Source: Sporobacter termitidis DSM 10068
GTDB taxonomy: Bacteria > Bacillota > Clostridia > Oscillospirales > Oscillospiraceae
DNA: 64,000 nucleotides
Direction: 5' to 3'
Assembly (NCBI RefSeq): GCF_900130065.1
Contig: NZ_FQXV01000003.1
Location: 1 to 64,000, forward strand
Positions within the stretch are counted from its first letter, which is position 1, and each line of letters starts with the position of its first letter. The translations under genes were made by a program, and so were the position numbers. The notes beneath the pieces were generated by a model, which made no database searches, was not told the DNA's origin, and was given only the letters and a program-made list of their open reading frames with translations. Below, in pieces: positions 17,293 to 26,845 of the stretch.

Positions 17293-19022
17293 AACTGGTC
17301 GGAAGGGTCCTGCGCCTTGCGGGCGAATATGCCGGTAAGCTCAGGCTCTCTCTTGTGCTGAGCTTCGTTGAAAGCCTGCTGCTAGCTGTGCCTATTTTTA
17401 TGGCCTGGTATGTGTTCAGTCTGGTCCTGGACAATGCGCTGCAGGTGCGGGACGCATGGATATGCTTCAGCATCATCTTGGGTTCCGTGCTGCTCCGTAT
17501 GGTGCTCCGGTACTGGTTCGTGATGCTGGAGAGCGGTACCGGCTATGAGATCTGCGCGCGTGAGCGGATCACGCTGGGCGAACGACTCCGACATTTGCCC
17601 ATGCGCTTTTTCAGCGAAGGCAACCTGGGTTGGATCACCTCGATCATCACCGTGGACCTGCCCTTTGTGGAAGAGATGGGGATGGACGCGCTGGATAAGG
17701 TGATCAGCGGGCTGGCCGGGGCCCTGATCGGCGTGATCATGCTGCTTTCCATCGACTGGCGTATCGGCCTGATTACGGTTATTATCTATTTTGCTGCTTT
17801 CCTGACCTTCCAGCGGCTGGAGCGGGTATGCCGCCGGGAGTCACCCATCAGGCAGAAGCAGCAGGCAAAGCTTGTGAGCGCCGTGCTGGAATATGTCCGG
17901 GGCATCCCGGTCATCAAGGCGTTCAACATGGGCGGCGACCGGGCGAAAGCGGTCAAAGACGCCATAGAGAGCACAAGAGATCATTCTGTAGGTTTTGAGC
18001 TGCAGTCTGTGAACCCCGTGCTTTGGTACAGGGCCTGCTTCGCCGTCGGCACCGCGGTGACCATTCTTGCGGCTACGTTGTTTGCCATAAACGGCCTGCT
18101 GCCCGCACCAACAGCCATCATGGTCTTCATCTTTGTCTTCTACCTGTATATGCCGGTACAGGCATTCACCAACCTCAGCAGCCAAACCCGCATCACGGAA
18201 GCGGCTTTGGACCGCTATGAGGACCTGAATGCCGTGGATATGATAGAGGATATGGGCAAGGAGGCTGTACCGCACCGGCATGATATCACCATGCGGGATG
18301 TCCGCTTTTCCTATGGGGAGGGGCAGGTACTCGACGGTGTCAGCTTCACAGCTCCCGCAAAGAGCGTCACCGCGCTGGTCGGCCCTTCCGGGGGCGGAAA
18401 GACGACCATTGCCAACCTGATCGTCCGGTTTTGGGACGTCGACAGCGGCAGTGTGGAGATCGGCGGAACTAACGTCAGGGATATCGCCTATGACAACCTG
18501 CTGGGAAACGTCAGCATGGTGTTCCAAAATGTTTATCTGTTCAATGACACGATCCGCAACAATATCCGATTCGGGCGGCCCGAGGCCAGCGAAGAGGAAA
18601 TCATCGAGGCGGCTAAAAAGGCGCGGTGCCACGAATTCATCATGGCGCTGCCGGACGGCTACAACACCCTAGCGGGCGAAAGGGGTGACCGCTTATCCGG
18701 TGGCGAAAAGCAGCGCATCTCCATTGCGCGCGCTATTTTGAAAAATGCGCCCATCATCCTGCTGGATGAAGCCACCGCCAGCGTGGACCCAGACAACGAG
18801 GGGGATATTCAAAGGGCCATCGGCGAGTTGATTCAGGACAAAACGCTGATCATCATCGCGCACCGCTTATCCACTATTCAGAACGCCCACCAGATCCTGG
18901 TCGTGGACAACAAGAGGATCGTAGAACATGGAACGCACACAGAGTTGCTAAACCAAGACGGGGTATATCATGAACTCTGGAAGCACCGGGAAAAGGCCGG
19001 TGGATGGAAAATATCCCGATGA
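17286..19022 (+). CDS. Exporter-fold ABC half-transporter B, copy 1
   Basis: A 578-residue partner of the preceding gene, overlapping it by seven bases. There are six helices to about residue 315, then an ATPase with Walker A GPSGGGKTT, signature LSGGEKQR, Walker B IILLDEATASVD and IAHRLS. The EYVRGIPVIKAFNM stretch in the membrane domain is the usual cytosolic coupling region of this class. It is the last gene of the plus-strand unit; no strong terminator follows. Confidence 0.9.
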   Translation: MLKLVGRVLRLAGEYAGKLRLSLVLSFVESLLLAVPIFMAWYVFSLVLDNALQVRDAWICFSIILGSVLLRMVLRYWFVMLESGTGYEICARERITLGERLRHLPMRFFSEGNLGWITSIITVDLPFVEEMGMDALDKVISGLAGALIGVIMLLSIDWRIGLITVIIYFAAFLTFQRLERVCRRESPIRQKQQAKLVSAVLEYVRGIPVIKAFNMGGDRAKAVKDAIESTRDHSVGFELQSVNPVLWYRACFAVGTAVTILAATLFAINGLLPAPTAIMVFIFVFYLYMPVQAFTNLSSQTRITEAALDRYEDLNAVDMIEDMGKEAVPHRHDITMRDVRFSYGEGQVLDGVSFTAPAKSVTALVGPSGGGKTTIANLIVRFWDVDSGSVEIGGTNVRDIAYDNLLGNVSMVFQNVYLFNDTIRNNIRFGRPEASEEEIIEAAKKARCHEFIMALPDGYNTLAGERGDRLSGGEKQRISIARAILKNAPIILLDEATASVDPDNEGDIQRAIGELIQDKTLIIIAHRLSTIQNAHQILVVDNKRIVEHGTHTELLNQDGVYHELWKHREKAGGWKISR

Positions 19023-19359
19023 ACCGAGGCATGGTAGCAGGATAGAATCTGTGTTATTTAAACTGCCACAGATGCCGGAAGTTAGGTATTTTCTCTCTCG
19101 CTTTTTACAAAATCCATATCCTTTCTTACAGAATATAAGAGTTTGCAAACCTATTTGGAGTGGCGTTTGTTTTCACATAGCAGCTTCCTTTACATTTCCG
19201 GTTGGTAAAGCGGCATAAAGAGCAGAGTGTTTCAACGCTCACCACATGCTCTATGGCACAGGCGTCGGATTCCGCGGCTTCATGATTCACGCCCAGCACA
19301 TCGGTTGCAGTTTAAGCTTCTAGGTATACAAATTGCCGAGGCCGAATTGATGACTCAGC
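19023..19359. other. Intergenic region between the two convergent transport clusters
   Basis: No gene is supported. Short open frames here have no ribosome site or recognisable domain. The two clusters meet tail to tail here, and no clear terminator hairpin is visible. Confidence 0.5.
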
Positions 19360-21069
19360 TTAAATCGAAAGCTTTTGTTCCGCACTCCACATGGCCACAT
19401 ACTTGCCGTCCTTTGCCAATAATTCTTTGTGAGTGCCGGATTCTGAAATCCTGCCGCCCGATACGACAAGAATCTGATCTGCATTTTTGATAATAGAGAG
19501 GGTGTGCGCGATCATAATAACGGTCTTTTCATCATCCAGCAGATTGACAATGGCCTGCTTGACCGCCAGCTCGTTCTCGATGTCCAAAGAGGCAGTAGCC
19601 TCGTCCAGAAGCAGGATAGGGCTGTTTTTCAGTATGGCGCGAGCGATGGAAAGCCGCTGGCGTTCACCACCGGAGAGCAGATTTCCATTTTCTCCAATGG
19701 GCGTATCATAGCCCTTTTCCATCTTCCGAATAAAAACATCGCAATTCGCTTTCCGGCAGGCGCTCTCAATTTCCTCATTGGTAGCCTCCGGCCTTGCATG
19801 GCGTATGTTTTCACGCACTGTATCATCGAACAGAAATACATCCTGATCGACGATGGATATTTGCTCCAGCACCCGCTGCGCTGTAACATTTTCAACCGGC
19901 CTGCCCCCGATCAAAATCCTGCCACCCTGCGGCTCGTAGTATTTCGCAATCAGGTTCAGAATCGTAGATTTGCCGGAACCGGAGGCCCCCACGATAGCGG
20001 TCAGTTTATGAACTTTGGCACGGAAGTCCACGCCGTTCAGCACAGTTTCACCCTGCACGTAGGAAAACCGCACATTCTGAAAAGTGATATCATGCGAATC
20101 CGGCGCGAATGGTTTATCCATCCCCTGTTCTTCCGGTCCATCCACGACCTTCTGAATATTGTTCCTTGAGATCCGCAGGTTCTTATAGCTGAACAAATCA
20201 ATGGAGATGGAAGTAAACAGCTTGGCCAGCAGCATGGGCATCATGCAGATCATCAGGTAATCGACGCCCGCCAATCCGCCGGACATCCACGCTTTTGCCG
20301 CCACCAACATGACAACGGGCACGGTCAGCCAGTCGATGATACTGAAAGCAAATCCAACCGGAATCCCCATCGCTTCATACTTGTAGCAGACATTGCTGAA
20401 ATCCTTCATGGCGTTGGTAGTTGCCTTGTTCTTGGCTCCGCTCATATTGTAGGCTCGAAATGTCTGAATGCCCGAAACATATTCCACAATACTGCTGACT
20501 GCTTCCGCACAAATGGTGTTTTTTGCCTGCCCGTATTTCTTCACGATTCGGAAGGATAGCCACATGTTAGGGATAAACAGTAGGCTCACCGTCAGTAAAA
20601 TCAGCCCTGCTGGCAGATATAGCCAGCAGACGAATCCCATAAGCATGATAGAAAGGGTGATGTTCTTCACCAGATTACCCGTCTTGTGGGTCAATATCTG
20701 TTCATAGCTGTTTACATCGCTGGTCATGGTGTTCACATACTGGCCCACCTGTCCCTGAGTGAAACGGAACAGCGGAATCTTTTTGAATTTATCGCCCAAA
20801 TACAGACGGATCTGTTTGGAAACCGCGGCACCCCCGATCTGTCCCTGTGTGTAGCCAATGCTGTATGTAATCAAGCGAATCAGGAAGATCCCCGCCAATC
20901 CAAGCGTGAGCTGCGTGAGGCGGCTGCTCGACACGTTGTGATTCAGCAGCATTTCAATCAGAAGATAGAGGGAAAAGTAGATGCAGCTGGAGAGAAGGCC
21001 TTCCAGCACTGTAAACGCAACGCCCAACCCAAAACGTCTGTTTTTTTTGAATGGATTGTTATCTTTCAA
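19360..21069 (-). CDS. Exporter-fold ABC half-transporter B, copy 2
   Basis: A 569-residue protein with an N-terminal six-helix domain and an ATPase with Walker A GASGSGKST, signature LSGGERQR, Walker B ILLLDEATASLD and IAHTLS. The usual Arg after the switch His is Thr here. It overlaps the end of its partner (21059-22825) by 11 bases. It corresponds in position and architecture to the copy-1 protein at 17286-19022 but is strongly diverged, so the duplication is old or the two were acquired separately. Confidence 0.9.
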   Translation of the reverse strand: MKDNNPFKKNRRFGLGVAFTVLEGLLSSCIYFSLYLLIEMLLNHNVSSSRLTQLTLGLAGIFLIRLITYSIGYTQGQIGGAAVSKQIRLYLGDKFKKIPLFRFTQGQVGQYVNTMTSDVNSYEQILTHKTGNLVKNITLSIMLMGFVCWLYLPAGLILLTVSLLFIPNMWLSFRIVKKYGQAKNTICAEAVSSIVEYVSGIQTFRAYNMSGAKNKATTNAMKDFSNVCYKYEAMGIPVGFAFSIIDWLTVPVVMLVAAKAWMSGGLAGVDYLMICMMPMLLAKLFTSISIDLFSYKNLRISRNNIQKVVDGPEEQGMDKPFAPDSHDITFQNVRFSYVQGETVLNGVDFRAKVHKLTAIVGASGSGKSTILNLIAKYYEPQGGRILIGGRPVENVTAQRVLEQISIVDQDVFLFDDTVRENIRHARPEATNEEIESACRKANCDVFIRKMEKGYDTPIGENGNLLSGGERQRLSIARAILKNSPILLLDEATASLDIENELAVKQAIVNLLDDEKTVIMIAHTLSIIKNADQILVVSGGRISESGTHKELLAKDGKYVAMWSAEQKLSI

Positions 21070-22825
21070 TGCTTTCAGCCCCTTTCAGTGCATAGGCGAC
21101 ATCCCTTGCCGACTGATAGTCCTTCCACACTTTCTGATAGTAGTGATTGGTTTTTAAAACCTCCGCATGGCTTCCGCAGGCGGTAATGGTGTGGTTTTCC
21201 ACCACCGCCGCTTTATCACACATTTTGACGGCCCCGAGCCGGTGTGCGACAATGATGACGGTTTTTCCACAACATAGGTTTTCAATGGCTTTGTCGATCT
21301 CCACCTGATTTTCCGGGTCAGCCGCGGAAGTCGCCTCGTCAAGAATCAGGATCGGAGCATTTTTCAAAATGGCCCGCGCAATAGCGAGGCGCTGCTTTTC
21401 ACCGCCCGAAAAGCGGGAACCAAAACTCCCCACCTTTGTATCGTATCCGTCGGGAAGCGACATGATGAAGTCGTCAATTTGCGCTTCCTTCGCCGCTGCC
21501 CTGACTTTTTCCAGCGTAGCATCCCCGCCCATACGGATATTCTCCAAAACGCTGTCACGGGTCAGAAATGCTTTCTGAAAAACGATCGAGGTGTTTTCCA
21601 GCAATTTCTCATAGTTGATGTCCTTTATATTTTTCCCTCCAATGAGAATCTCGCCCTCCTGCACATCGTAAAATCTGGAGATCAATTCAATGATGGTACT
21701 TTTTCCCGTGCCGGAAGCACCTACGAGAGCGATCTTTTCTCCGTCTGACACATGAAGGCTGCAATTTTCCAAAACATTCACTTTCCCATCATAGGAAAAT
21801 CGGACGTTCCGCATCTCAATATCGCATTGTTTCGGAAAATCACCGCCTCCCTGATAAATAGGTAAATTCAAAATCCCTTTAGCCTTGGCCACCCCATTCA
21901 GCGATTGAGCGAAGTCCATACTAAGCTGCTGTAAAGGCAGAATTTCTGCTAAGTACAAAGAGCCGATATAAGCAAACAGCAGGAAAATACTGGATGTTAT
22001 GGAACCGTTCAGAAAAAACATGCCGCCGATGGGCACCATCAGCAGCATGCCGCACTCCAGAATGATGATAAAAGCGGCATAGGGCGGCGCTGTCCTTTTA
22101 GATATCTGATTCCACACCTTGTTTTCTTCTTCAATGGCGTCGGAAAATTTTCGAAAGGATTTGCTTCCCATATTATAGGCCTTAATCAGTTTCATGCCAC
22201 TGATGTATTCGATAATGACCGAGTTGAAGTTTGCCAAAGACTTGCTCACTCTCGGAAGAACGCCGGACATATATTTGAATACCGCTCCCATGATCAAAAA
22301 GACGACAGGCAGAGGAACCAGGGAGATCAAGGCCAAAGGCACATTCACGGTCATTAGGTAGACGAAGATGACGACCGGGCCGGTGAGAAAGCTGACCAGT
22401 TCCGGTATATTATGTGCCAGACACAGTTCCAGTTTCTCAATATCTTCATTGAGTACGGTCTTGATATCACCGCTCCGTCGTTCATCCAGAGCGCCCAACG
22501 ACACTTTTGCCAAATGCTCTGTGATCATACACCGAACATGGAACAGCGCTCCATAAGCACCCTTATGGGAAAGGACGCCGGATGCGCCTTGAAAGATCTG
22601 ACGGATAATCGTTGTAACGGTAATCAGAATTGCGTTGCCGGTGACGATTTCTATCGTGCAGGTGCCGGACAGGATCGCCGTCATGAGCTGATAAATTCCG
22701 ATATATGCGCCGATGGTAAAAAGCCCGCCGATAAAAGCGCAGGCGACCGACGCTATCAAATAGATTTTATCCCGTCCCGCCCACTTCAGAAGGAGAGCGA
22801 CAGGATTATCCCGCTTGTTTTTCAT
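21059..22825 (-). CDS. Exporter-fold ABC half-transporter A, copy 2
   Basis: A 588-residue half-transporter: six helices, then an ATPase with Walker A GASGTGKST, signature FSGGEKQR (Phe for the usual Leu), Walker B ILILDEATSAAD and VAHRLG. The reading frame runs 46 codons further upstream, but that part lies inside the EcfA gene. The ATG at 22825 (MKNKRDNPVALLLKW) follows AAGGA and starts five bases after the EcfA stop. It forms a heterodimer with the downstream overlapping gene. Confidence 0.9.
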   Translation of the reverse strand: MKNKRDNPVALLLKWAGRDKIYLIASVACAFIGGLFTIGAYIGIYQLMTAILSGTCTIEIVTGNAILITVTTIIRQIFQGASGVLSHKGAYGALFHVRCMITEHLAKVSLGALDERRSGDIKTVLNEDIEKLELCLAHNIPELVSFLTGPVVIFVYLMTVNVPLALISLVPLPVVFLIMGAVFKYMSGVLPRVSKSLANFNSVIIEYISGMKLIKAYNMGSKSFRKFSDAIEEENKVWNQISKRTAPPYAAFIIILECGMLLMVPIGGMFFLNGSITSSIFLLFAYIGSLYLAEILPLQQLSMDFAQSLNGVAKAKGILNLPIYQGGGDFPKQCDIEMRNVRFSYDGKVNVLENCSLHVSDGEKIALVGASGTGKSTIIELISRFYDVQEGEILIGGKNIKDINYEKLLENTSIVFQKAFLTRDSVLENIRMGGDATLEKVRAAAKEAQIDDFIMSLPDGYDTKVGSFGSRFSGGEKQRLAIARAILKNAPILILDEATSAADPENQVEIDKAIENLCCGKTVIIVAHRLGAVKMCDKAAVVENHTITACGSHAEVLKTNHYYQKVWKDYQSARDVAYALKGAESIER

Positions 22826-22830
22826 CTTTC

Positions 22831-24312
22831 TTAGTCCTTTCTTTCTAATGTATCGACCGCGCCGATCCGTTCCCGGATCTGTTTCTCGTTTTCTTCGGAA
22901 ACCACGATTCCGCCTGTCATCTGCCCCTGCCCGAAATGAATGATTCTGGAACACACCTGACAAATAAATTCGTAATCATGGGTAACTACAAAGATAATCT
23001 TATCGGCGGCCAATTTTTGAATCAGCGCAGCCACCTGCTGCATACTGTCAAAATCTAAGCCGCTGGTCGGCTCGTCAAATACCAACAGCTCTTTTCCGCA
23101 TATCATGCTGACAGCCACGGCTACCCGCTGCTTTTGCCCTCCCGAAAGGGTATTGGGATGCTTTTCCCGAAAGGGAATCAGCTCCAACTCGCTCAAGGTC
23201 TTTTCCACAAGCTCCATATCGGGATTCTTGATTCCGAAAGAGCATTCTGCCCCCACACTATCGGCAAACAATTCATAATTTACATCCTGCATGACCATGT
23301 AAGACCGCTTCATGCGGTCTTTTCCGTTTTGCTGTTTGCCCGACCAGAGGAATGCTCCGGTATAATCCTTATGCAGTCCGCACAGTGTCCGCAAAAAAGT
23401 GGTTTTCCCGGTTCCATTGCAACCGACCACACCGATAATTTCTCCCTTGGCCGCCTTCAAAGTAATGTTCTTCACAATAGGTCGCTTTTTATAATGCAGG
23501 GCCACATCCTTTACTTCCAACAGGACAGAGTGTTCCCGTCTCGGTTTGTCTTTCGGATGGACGCACCTCAGATCTACCGCCCGCAGCCCCATGCTCTTTC
23601 TTGTGTTGCCTGAAAGCGCACAAAAGGATTCCGGCGTGTGGATCGCCTCGATTTTACCTTCTGACAGATAGACGATCCTATCGGCTACATCCATTAAATA
23701 ATAAAGCCGGTGTTCGGCAATCAATATGGTTTTTCTCTGCTGTTTAAGGAGCTGCAAATATGCTTTCAAATCATAGATGGAAGCCATATCTAAATTGGAG
23801 GACGGCTCATCCAGAAGATATACATCGGGATTCATGGCATAAACGGAGGCGAAAGCGATTTTCTGCTTTTCGCCCCCGGAGAGTTCAAAAATATTCCGGC
23901 CCTGTAAAGGCTTGATTTTCAGGGTGTCGATAGTGGCGTCAAGCCTTTGATGCAGTTCATCGGGCCGGACAGCTTCGTTTTCGATGCCAAAGGCGATTTC
24001 GCTGTCAACGTCTATGTTGAAGAATTGCGTTCTCGGATTTTGAAAAACAGACCCCACCTTTTCCGCGAGCTGGTACATCGGCGTTTGAAAGGCGTCGAGA
24101 CTGCCTACCTTCACACTCCCGCTGAGCTCACCGGCGAAGTAATGGGGGATCAGTCCGTTAATCAGCTTCGTGATCGTGGTTTTCCCACAGCCGGATCGTC
24201 CACAGAGCAGGATACATTCTCCGGCATTTACGGACAGGTTAATATTTTCCACCCCGCCCTCGGCCATCTCTGTTCCTGAATAAGAAAAGTTGATTTGTTT
24301 AAGCTCAATCAC
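22831..24312 (-). CDS. ECF transporter double ATPase, copy 2
   Basis: A 493-residue fusion of two ABC ATPase domains. Domain 1 has [17 protein letters not shown] and VYLLDEPSSNLD. Domain 2 has GCNGTGKTT, LSGGQKQR and LLVFDEPTSGLD. It is similar in size and order to the copy-1 protein at 11476-12888. It starts ten bases after ecfT and ends five bases before the ABC half-transporter, so here ECF and ABC genes form one leftward operon, unlike copy 1. Confidence 0.91.
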   Translation of the reverse strand: MIELKQINFSYSGTEMAEGGVENINLSVNAGECILLCGRSGCGKTTITKLINGLIPHYFAGELSGSVKVGSLDAFQTPMYQLAEKVGSVFQNPRTQFFNIDVDSEIAFGIENEAVRPDELHQRLDATIDTLKIKPLQGRNIFELSGGEKQKIAFASVYAMNPDVYLLDEPSSNLDMASIYDLKAYLQLLKQQRKTILIAEHRLYYLMDVADRIVYLSEGKIEAIHTPESFCALSGNTRKSMGLRAVDLRCVHPKDKPRREHSVLLEVKDVALHYKKRPIVKNITLKAAKGEIIGVVGCNGTGKTTFLRTLCGLHKDYTGAFLWSGKQQNGKDRMKRSYMVMQDVNYELFADSVGAECSFGIKNPDMELVEKTLSELELIPFREKHPNTLSGGQKQRVAVAVSMICGKELLVFDEPTSGLDFDSMQQVAALIQKLAADKIIFVVTHDYEFICQVCSRIIHFGQGQMTGGIVVSEENEKQIRERIGAVDTLERKD

Positions 24313-24322
24313 TCCGGCCCTC

Positions 24323-25036
24323 CTAACAACAAAGACTGGCGACCGGCACAGCCAGAAAGCAGAGAATGATCAGGACATCCTGTATTCGGAAGCGAATCTG
24401 GATGAGGCAGGTTCTTGGTTTTGGGTTTTCTATCCCTCTGGTTACGGAAGCGATAGCAAGCTCGTCCGCAGCCTTTGACGCTGCCATCAAAAGCGGCGAA
24501 TAGAGGCATTCGACCGTCATTCCCGGATGGGTAAACAGCCCTATGATGGAGGGAGACACATCCCGCAGCCGCATGGCATCCTTGATGTAGCGCCAATCCT
24601 CACGGATGGTCGGAATATAGCGCAGCATGACCGCTAAAGGGATAATGATTTTTCTTGAAATATGTGCTTTGTTCATAGCGGACAGAAATTCATTGACCCG
24701 TGTAGTGGATACCGCAATTCCAGCCAGCATACCGCCTGGGTAGACCTTAAAGACAAGGCTGAGCCATGCCGTGAACATCGTATGCATTGTTCCTGTGCTA
24801 TTCTCTAAGTAGAAAACTGTAGATAGATATAGTGCCATAAAGACTGCTGAACCAATCAGGGAATACCTGACTTTTCCGCACACCGAACCGAACCCGGCAA
24901 TCAGCAGAATCAAAACGCATTCATATAGGAGCGACGGGGTTGTCGTCGCAACAATCATGCTGAGTACCAGCAGAATGATCTTGGTGCGGGGATCGAAACG
25001 GATAAATTGCTTTTTCTTTTCTATTGTAACCGTCAC
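24323..25036 (-). CDS. ECF transporter transmembrane component EcfT, copy 2
   Basis: A 237-residue membrane protein with about five or six helices. It contains the coupling motifs AMRLRDVSP and IASVTRGIENPKPRT, which match in position those of the copy-1 EcfT. It overlaps the S component stop by four bases and precedes the double ATPase by ten. Confidence 0.87.
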   Translation of the reverse strand: MTVTIEKKKQFIRFDPRTKIILLVLSMIVATTTPSLLYECVLILLIAGFGSVCGKVRYSLIGSAVFMALYLSTVFYLENSTGTMHTMFTAWLSLVFKVYPGGMLAGIAVSTTRVNEFLSAMNKAHISRKIIIPLAVMLRYIPTIREDWRYIKDAMRLRDVSPSIIGLFTHPGMTVECLYSPLLMAASKAADELAIASVTRGIENPKPRTCLIQIRFRIQDVLIILCFLAVPVASLCC

Positions 25037-25650
25037 GCGATAATACCCGCCTTCTCAAATTGCTTTTTCAGCAATTTGCTTCCGATAAACCCGCTGAGCC
25101 AGGCCACAAGAATCGTTCCAACAATCATGATAACAAGCACCCGCCAGTCAGCGGTATTATTCATGGCATTGATGTAATCCTCCGTGGTCCCTTTTTTCAA
25201 CATGGTACTTGCCCAGGTCTGAGGATCAATGAAATACGCAAAATAGGTTCCGGTAGGTCCGAAAGAATACACTATGTAAGCTAAAATATTCATTTTCTTG
25301 CTGCGATACTTCTTCGTACCGGCAACCATATCCGCAAGAAGCGATCCGATCAGCCCTCCTAAGCCCATCGCCCAATGCATACCCAGCACAAGGCTCAACA
25401 CTGCCACAATCGTGCCGATAATCGCGAGTGCGCCCCTTTTTGGCACCTTTGCCAGAAGCAGCAAAAACACCGGCCCCGGCAATAGAGCTGCGCCGATGGA
25501 AAAATAAAAAGTGAGAGTCGGCGTAATGGCAAAGAAAATGCCCCCAATCATGGAGCAGACAGTCAAAAGCGCGGCAAATACGCCCATGATAATTAAGTCT
25601 TTCACCGTCAAGCCTTTCTTGACAGTATTGGTTTGTAGCTGATTCGACAT
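25033..25650 (-). CDS. MptD-type ECF transporter S component, copy 2
   Basis: A 205-residue membrane protein with six helices (helix 1 DLIIMGVFAALLTVCSMIGG). It has the same family signs as the copy-1 S component: LLPGPVFLLLLAKVPKRG, and a central loop ending in a basic stretch (AGTKKYRSKK). It is the first gene of the five-gene leftward operon. The two S components differ enough in the outer loops that they need not share a ligand. The ligand is unknown for this family. Confidence 0.83.
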   Translation of the reverse strand: MSNQLQTNTVKKGLTVKDLIIMGVFAALLTVCSMIGGIFFAITPTLTFYFSIGAALLPGPVFLLLLAKVPKRGALAIIGTIVAVLSLVLGMHWAMGLGGLIGSLLADMVAGTKKYRSKKMNILAYIVYSFGPTGTYFAYFIDPQTWASTMLKKGTTEDYINAMNNTADWRVLVIMIVGTILVAWLSGFIGSKLLKKQFEKAGIIA

Positions 25651-25690
25651 AGCTCATTCCTCCATTTTTCTCTTTGATGGTTCATACCAA

Positions 25691-25720
25691 TTGACTTTGC
25701 AAGTTCAATGGTGATATTAT
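25691..25720 (+). promoter_or_regulatory. Candidate promoter of AraC regulator, copy 2
   Basis: TTGACT, an 18-base spacer, then TATTAT (25715-25720). The shared palindrome begins three bases after the -10 box. Confidence 0.55.
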
Positions 25721-25722
25721 TT

Positions 25723-25740
25723 AGTTAGTGCTTTCTAACT
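25723..25740. promoter_or_regulatory. Palindromic operator, AGTTAG-N6-CTAACT
   Basis: A six-base inverted repeat with a six-base spacer, identical in arms and spacing to the core of 14252-14271. It lies between the divergent S component (start 25650) and AraC gene (start 25846), just after the plus-strand -10 box. Conservation between two diverged clusters argues for a real binding site. Confidence 0.65.
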
Positions 25741-25845
25741 TCACTATCCATTGTAATCTCCGCGTTTGTTTTATCCAATAGCTCCAGCGCAGGAAAGACC
25801 AAAGCGGATGATAAAACGACCAAAGTGTATTACGGAGGTGACCCT

Positions 25846-26814
25846 ATGATCGATATAGAAAGTATGTATCGCTCCAATTTATTTAAAAATGGATTTCAAG
25901 AGGAAATGTCGAATGGGGTCTACAACCCCATAGGGAGACTTTATTCTGTGCCGAAGGAATTGGGTCAGGGCGTTTATTGGGTGTATGGCCAGAGGGACCT
26001 GTATGATATAAAGATCCACGACTTTTATTTTTATAAGGATTCCTTTTTCAGCTTTGAAATACCGCAAGGCAGCTTAGGTGTCTGTTATTACGATTCCATA
26101 TCCGGAGAGGAAATCTCTCCGTACCGGCGCCTGACCGCCGGATGCGTCAACAGCTTCATAGGTGGGTATGAGCCGTGTAAAACCCTTGTCCACAAAAACA
26201 TTCCCGTCCGCACCATTGATATTGAGATCACGCCCTCTTATTATGAGAAATATCTGAGAGAAAACTTTCCCGATGAATATATCGATCTGCATGACGCTTT
26301 CTGCAATATTGCTCTAACGGATCGTTTCCCTGAGATGATCCAGCTGCTCCGGCAGATTTGGAATTATCAAGGAGATGGCATTTCGGCAAAGTTGTTTTAT
26401 GAAGGAAAGGTGGCGGAAGCCATTTCTCTGATCATGGAATACAACAAGAAGCAAAAAGCAATGCCATCCGTTAAAATATCCAATGCGGATCTTCGTGCGC
26501 TGGAGAATGTAACCGCATATATCAACGACCACTTTAATTGCGATATCTCTGTAGACCAACTTTCCCGCATTGCCTGCATGGGGCGGACAAAGCTGAAGCT
26601 CGCCTTCAAAGAGGCATATGGACGTGCTATTACGGAGTACATCCAGCAGCGCCGGTTGAGCCATGCGGAAACATTGTTGTCCCTGACGGATTTCACGATT
26701 GAACAGGTTGCCGCCGCCATCGGATATCATAACGCCGGACGGTTTGCCAACATGTTCAAGAAAAGCACTGGGGTTTATCCGGCAGAGTACAGGAAAATGG
26801 CACTGAAGAAATAG
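25846..26814 (+). CDS. AraC-family transcriptional regulator, copy 2
   Basis: A 322-residue regulator with a C-terminal pair of helix-turn-helix motifs (VDQLSRIACMGRTKLKLAFK and IEQVAAAIGYHNAGRFANMF) and the end GVYPAEYRKM. The N-terminal sensing domain matches the plan of the copy-1 AraC protein. The start at 25846 is fixed by GGAGGTGA four bases upstream; seven more codons are open before it. It is divergent from the five-gene transport operon and most likely controls it. Confidence 0.9.
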   Translation: MIDIESMYRSNLFKNGFQEEMSNGVYNPIGRLYSVPKELGQGVYWVYGQRDLYDIKIHDFYFYKDSFFSFEIPQGSLGVCYYDSISGEEISPYRRLTAGCVNSFIGGYEPCKTLVHKNIPVRTIDIEITPSYYEKYLRENFPDEYIDLHDAFCNIALTDRFPEMIQLLRQIWNYQGDGISAKLFYEGKVAEAISLIMEYNKKQKAMPSVKISNADLRALENVTAYINDHFNCDISVDQLSRIACMGRTKLKLAFKEAYGRAITEYIQQRRLSHAETLLSLTDFTIEQVAAAIGYHNAGRFANMFKKSTGVYPAEYRKMALKK

Positions 26815-26845
26815 ATCCTGCCGCAGCGGGTAGCTTATCTTCCGG

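Noticed and set aside
18970-19218. 82-codon frame overlapping the end of the ABC half-transporter
   Set aside because: Starts inside the ABC gene in another frame, without ribosome site or domain.
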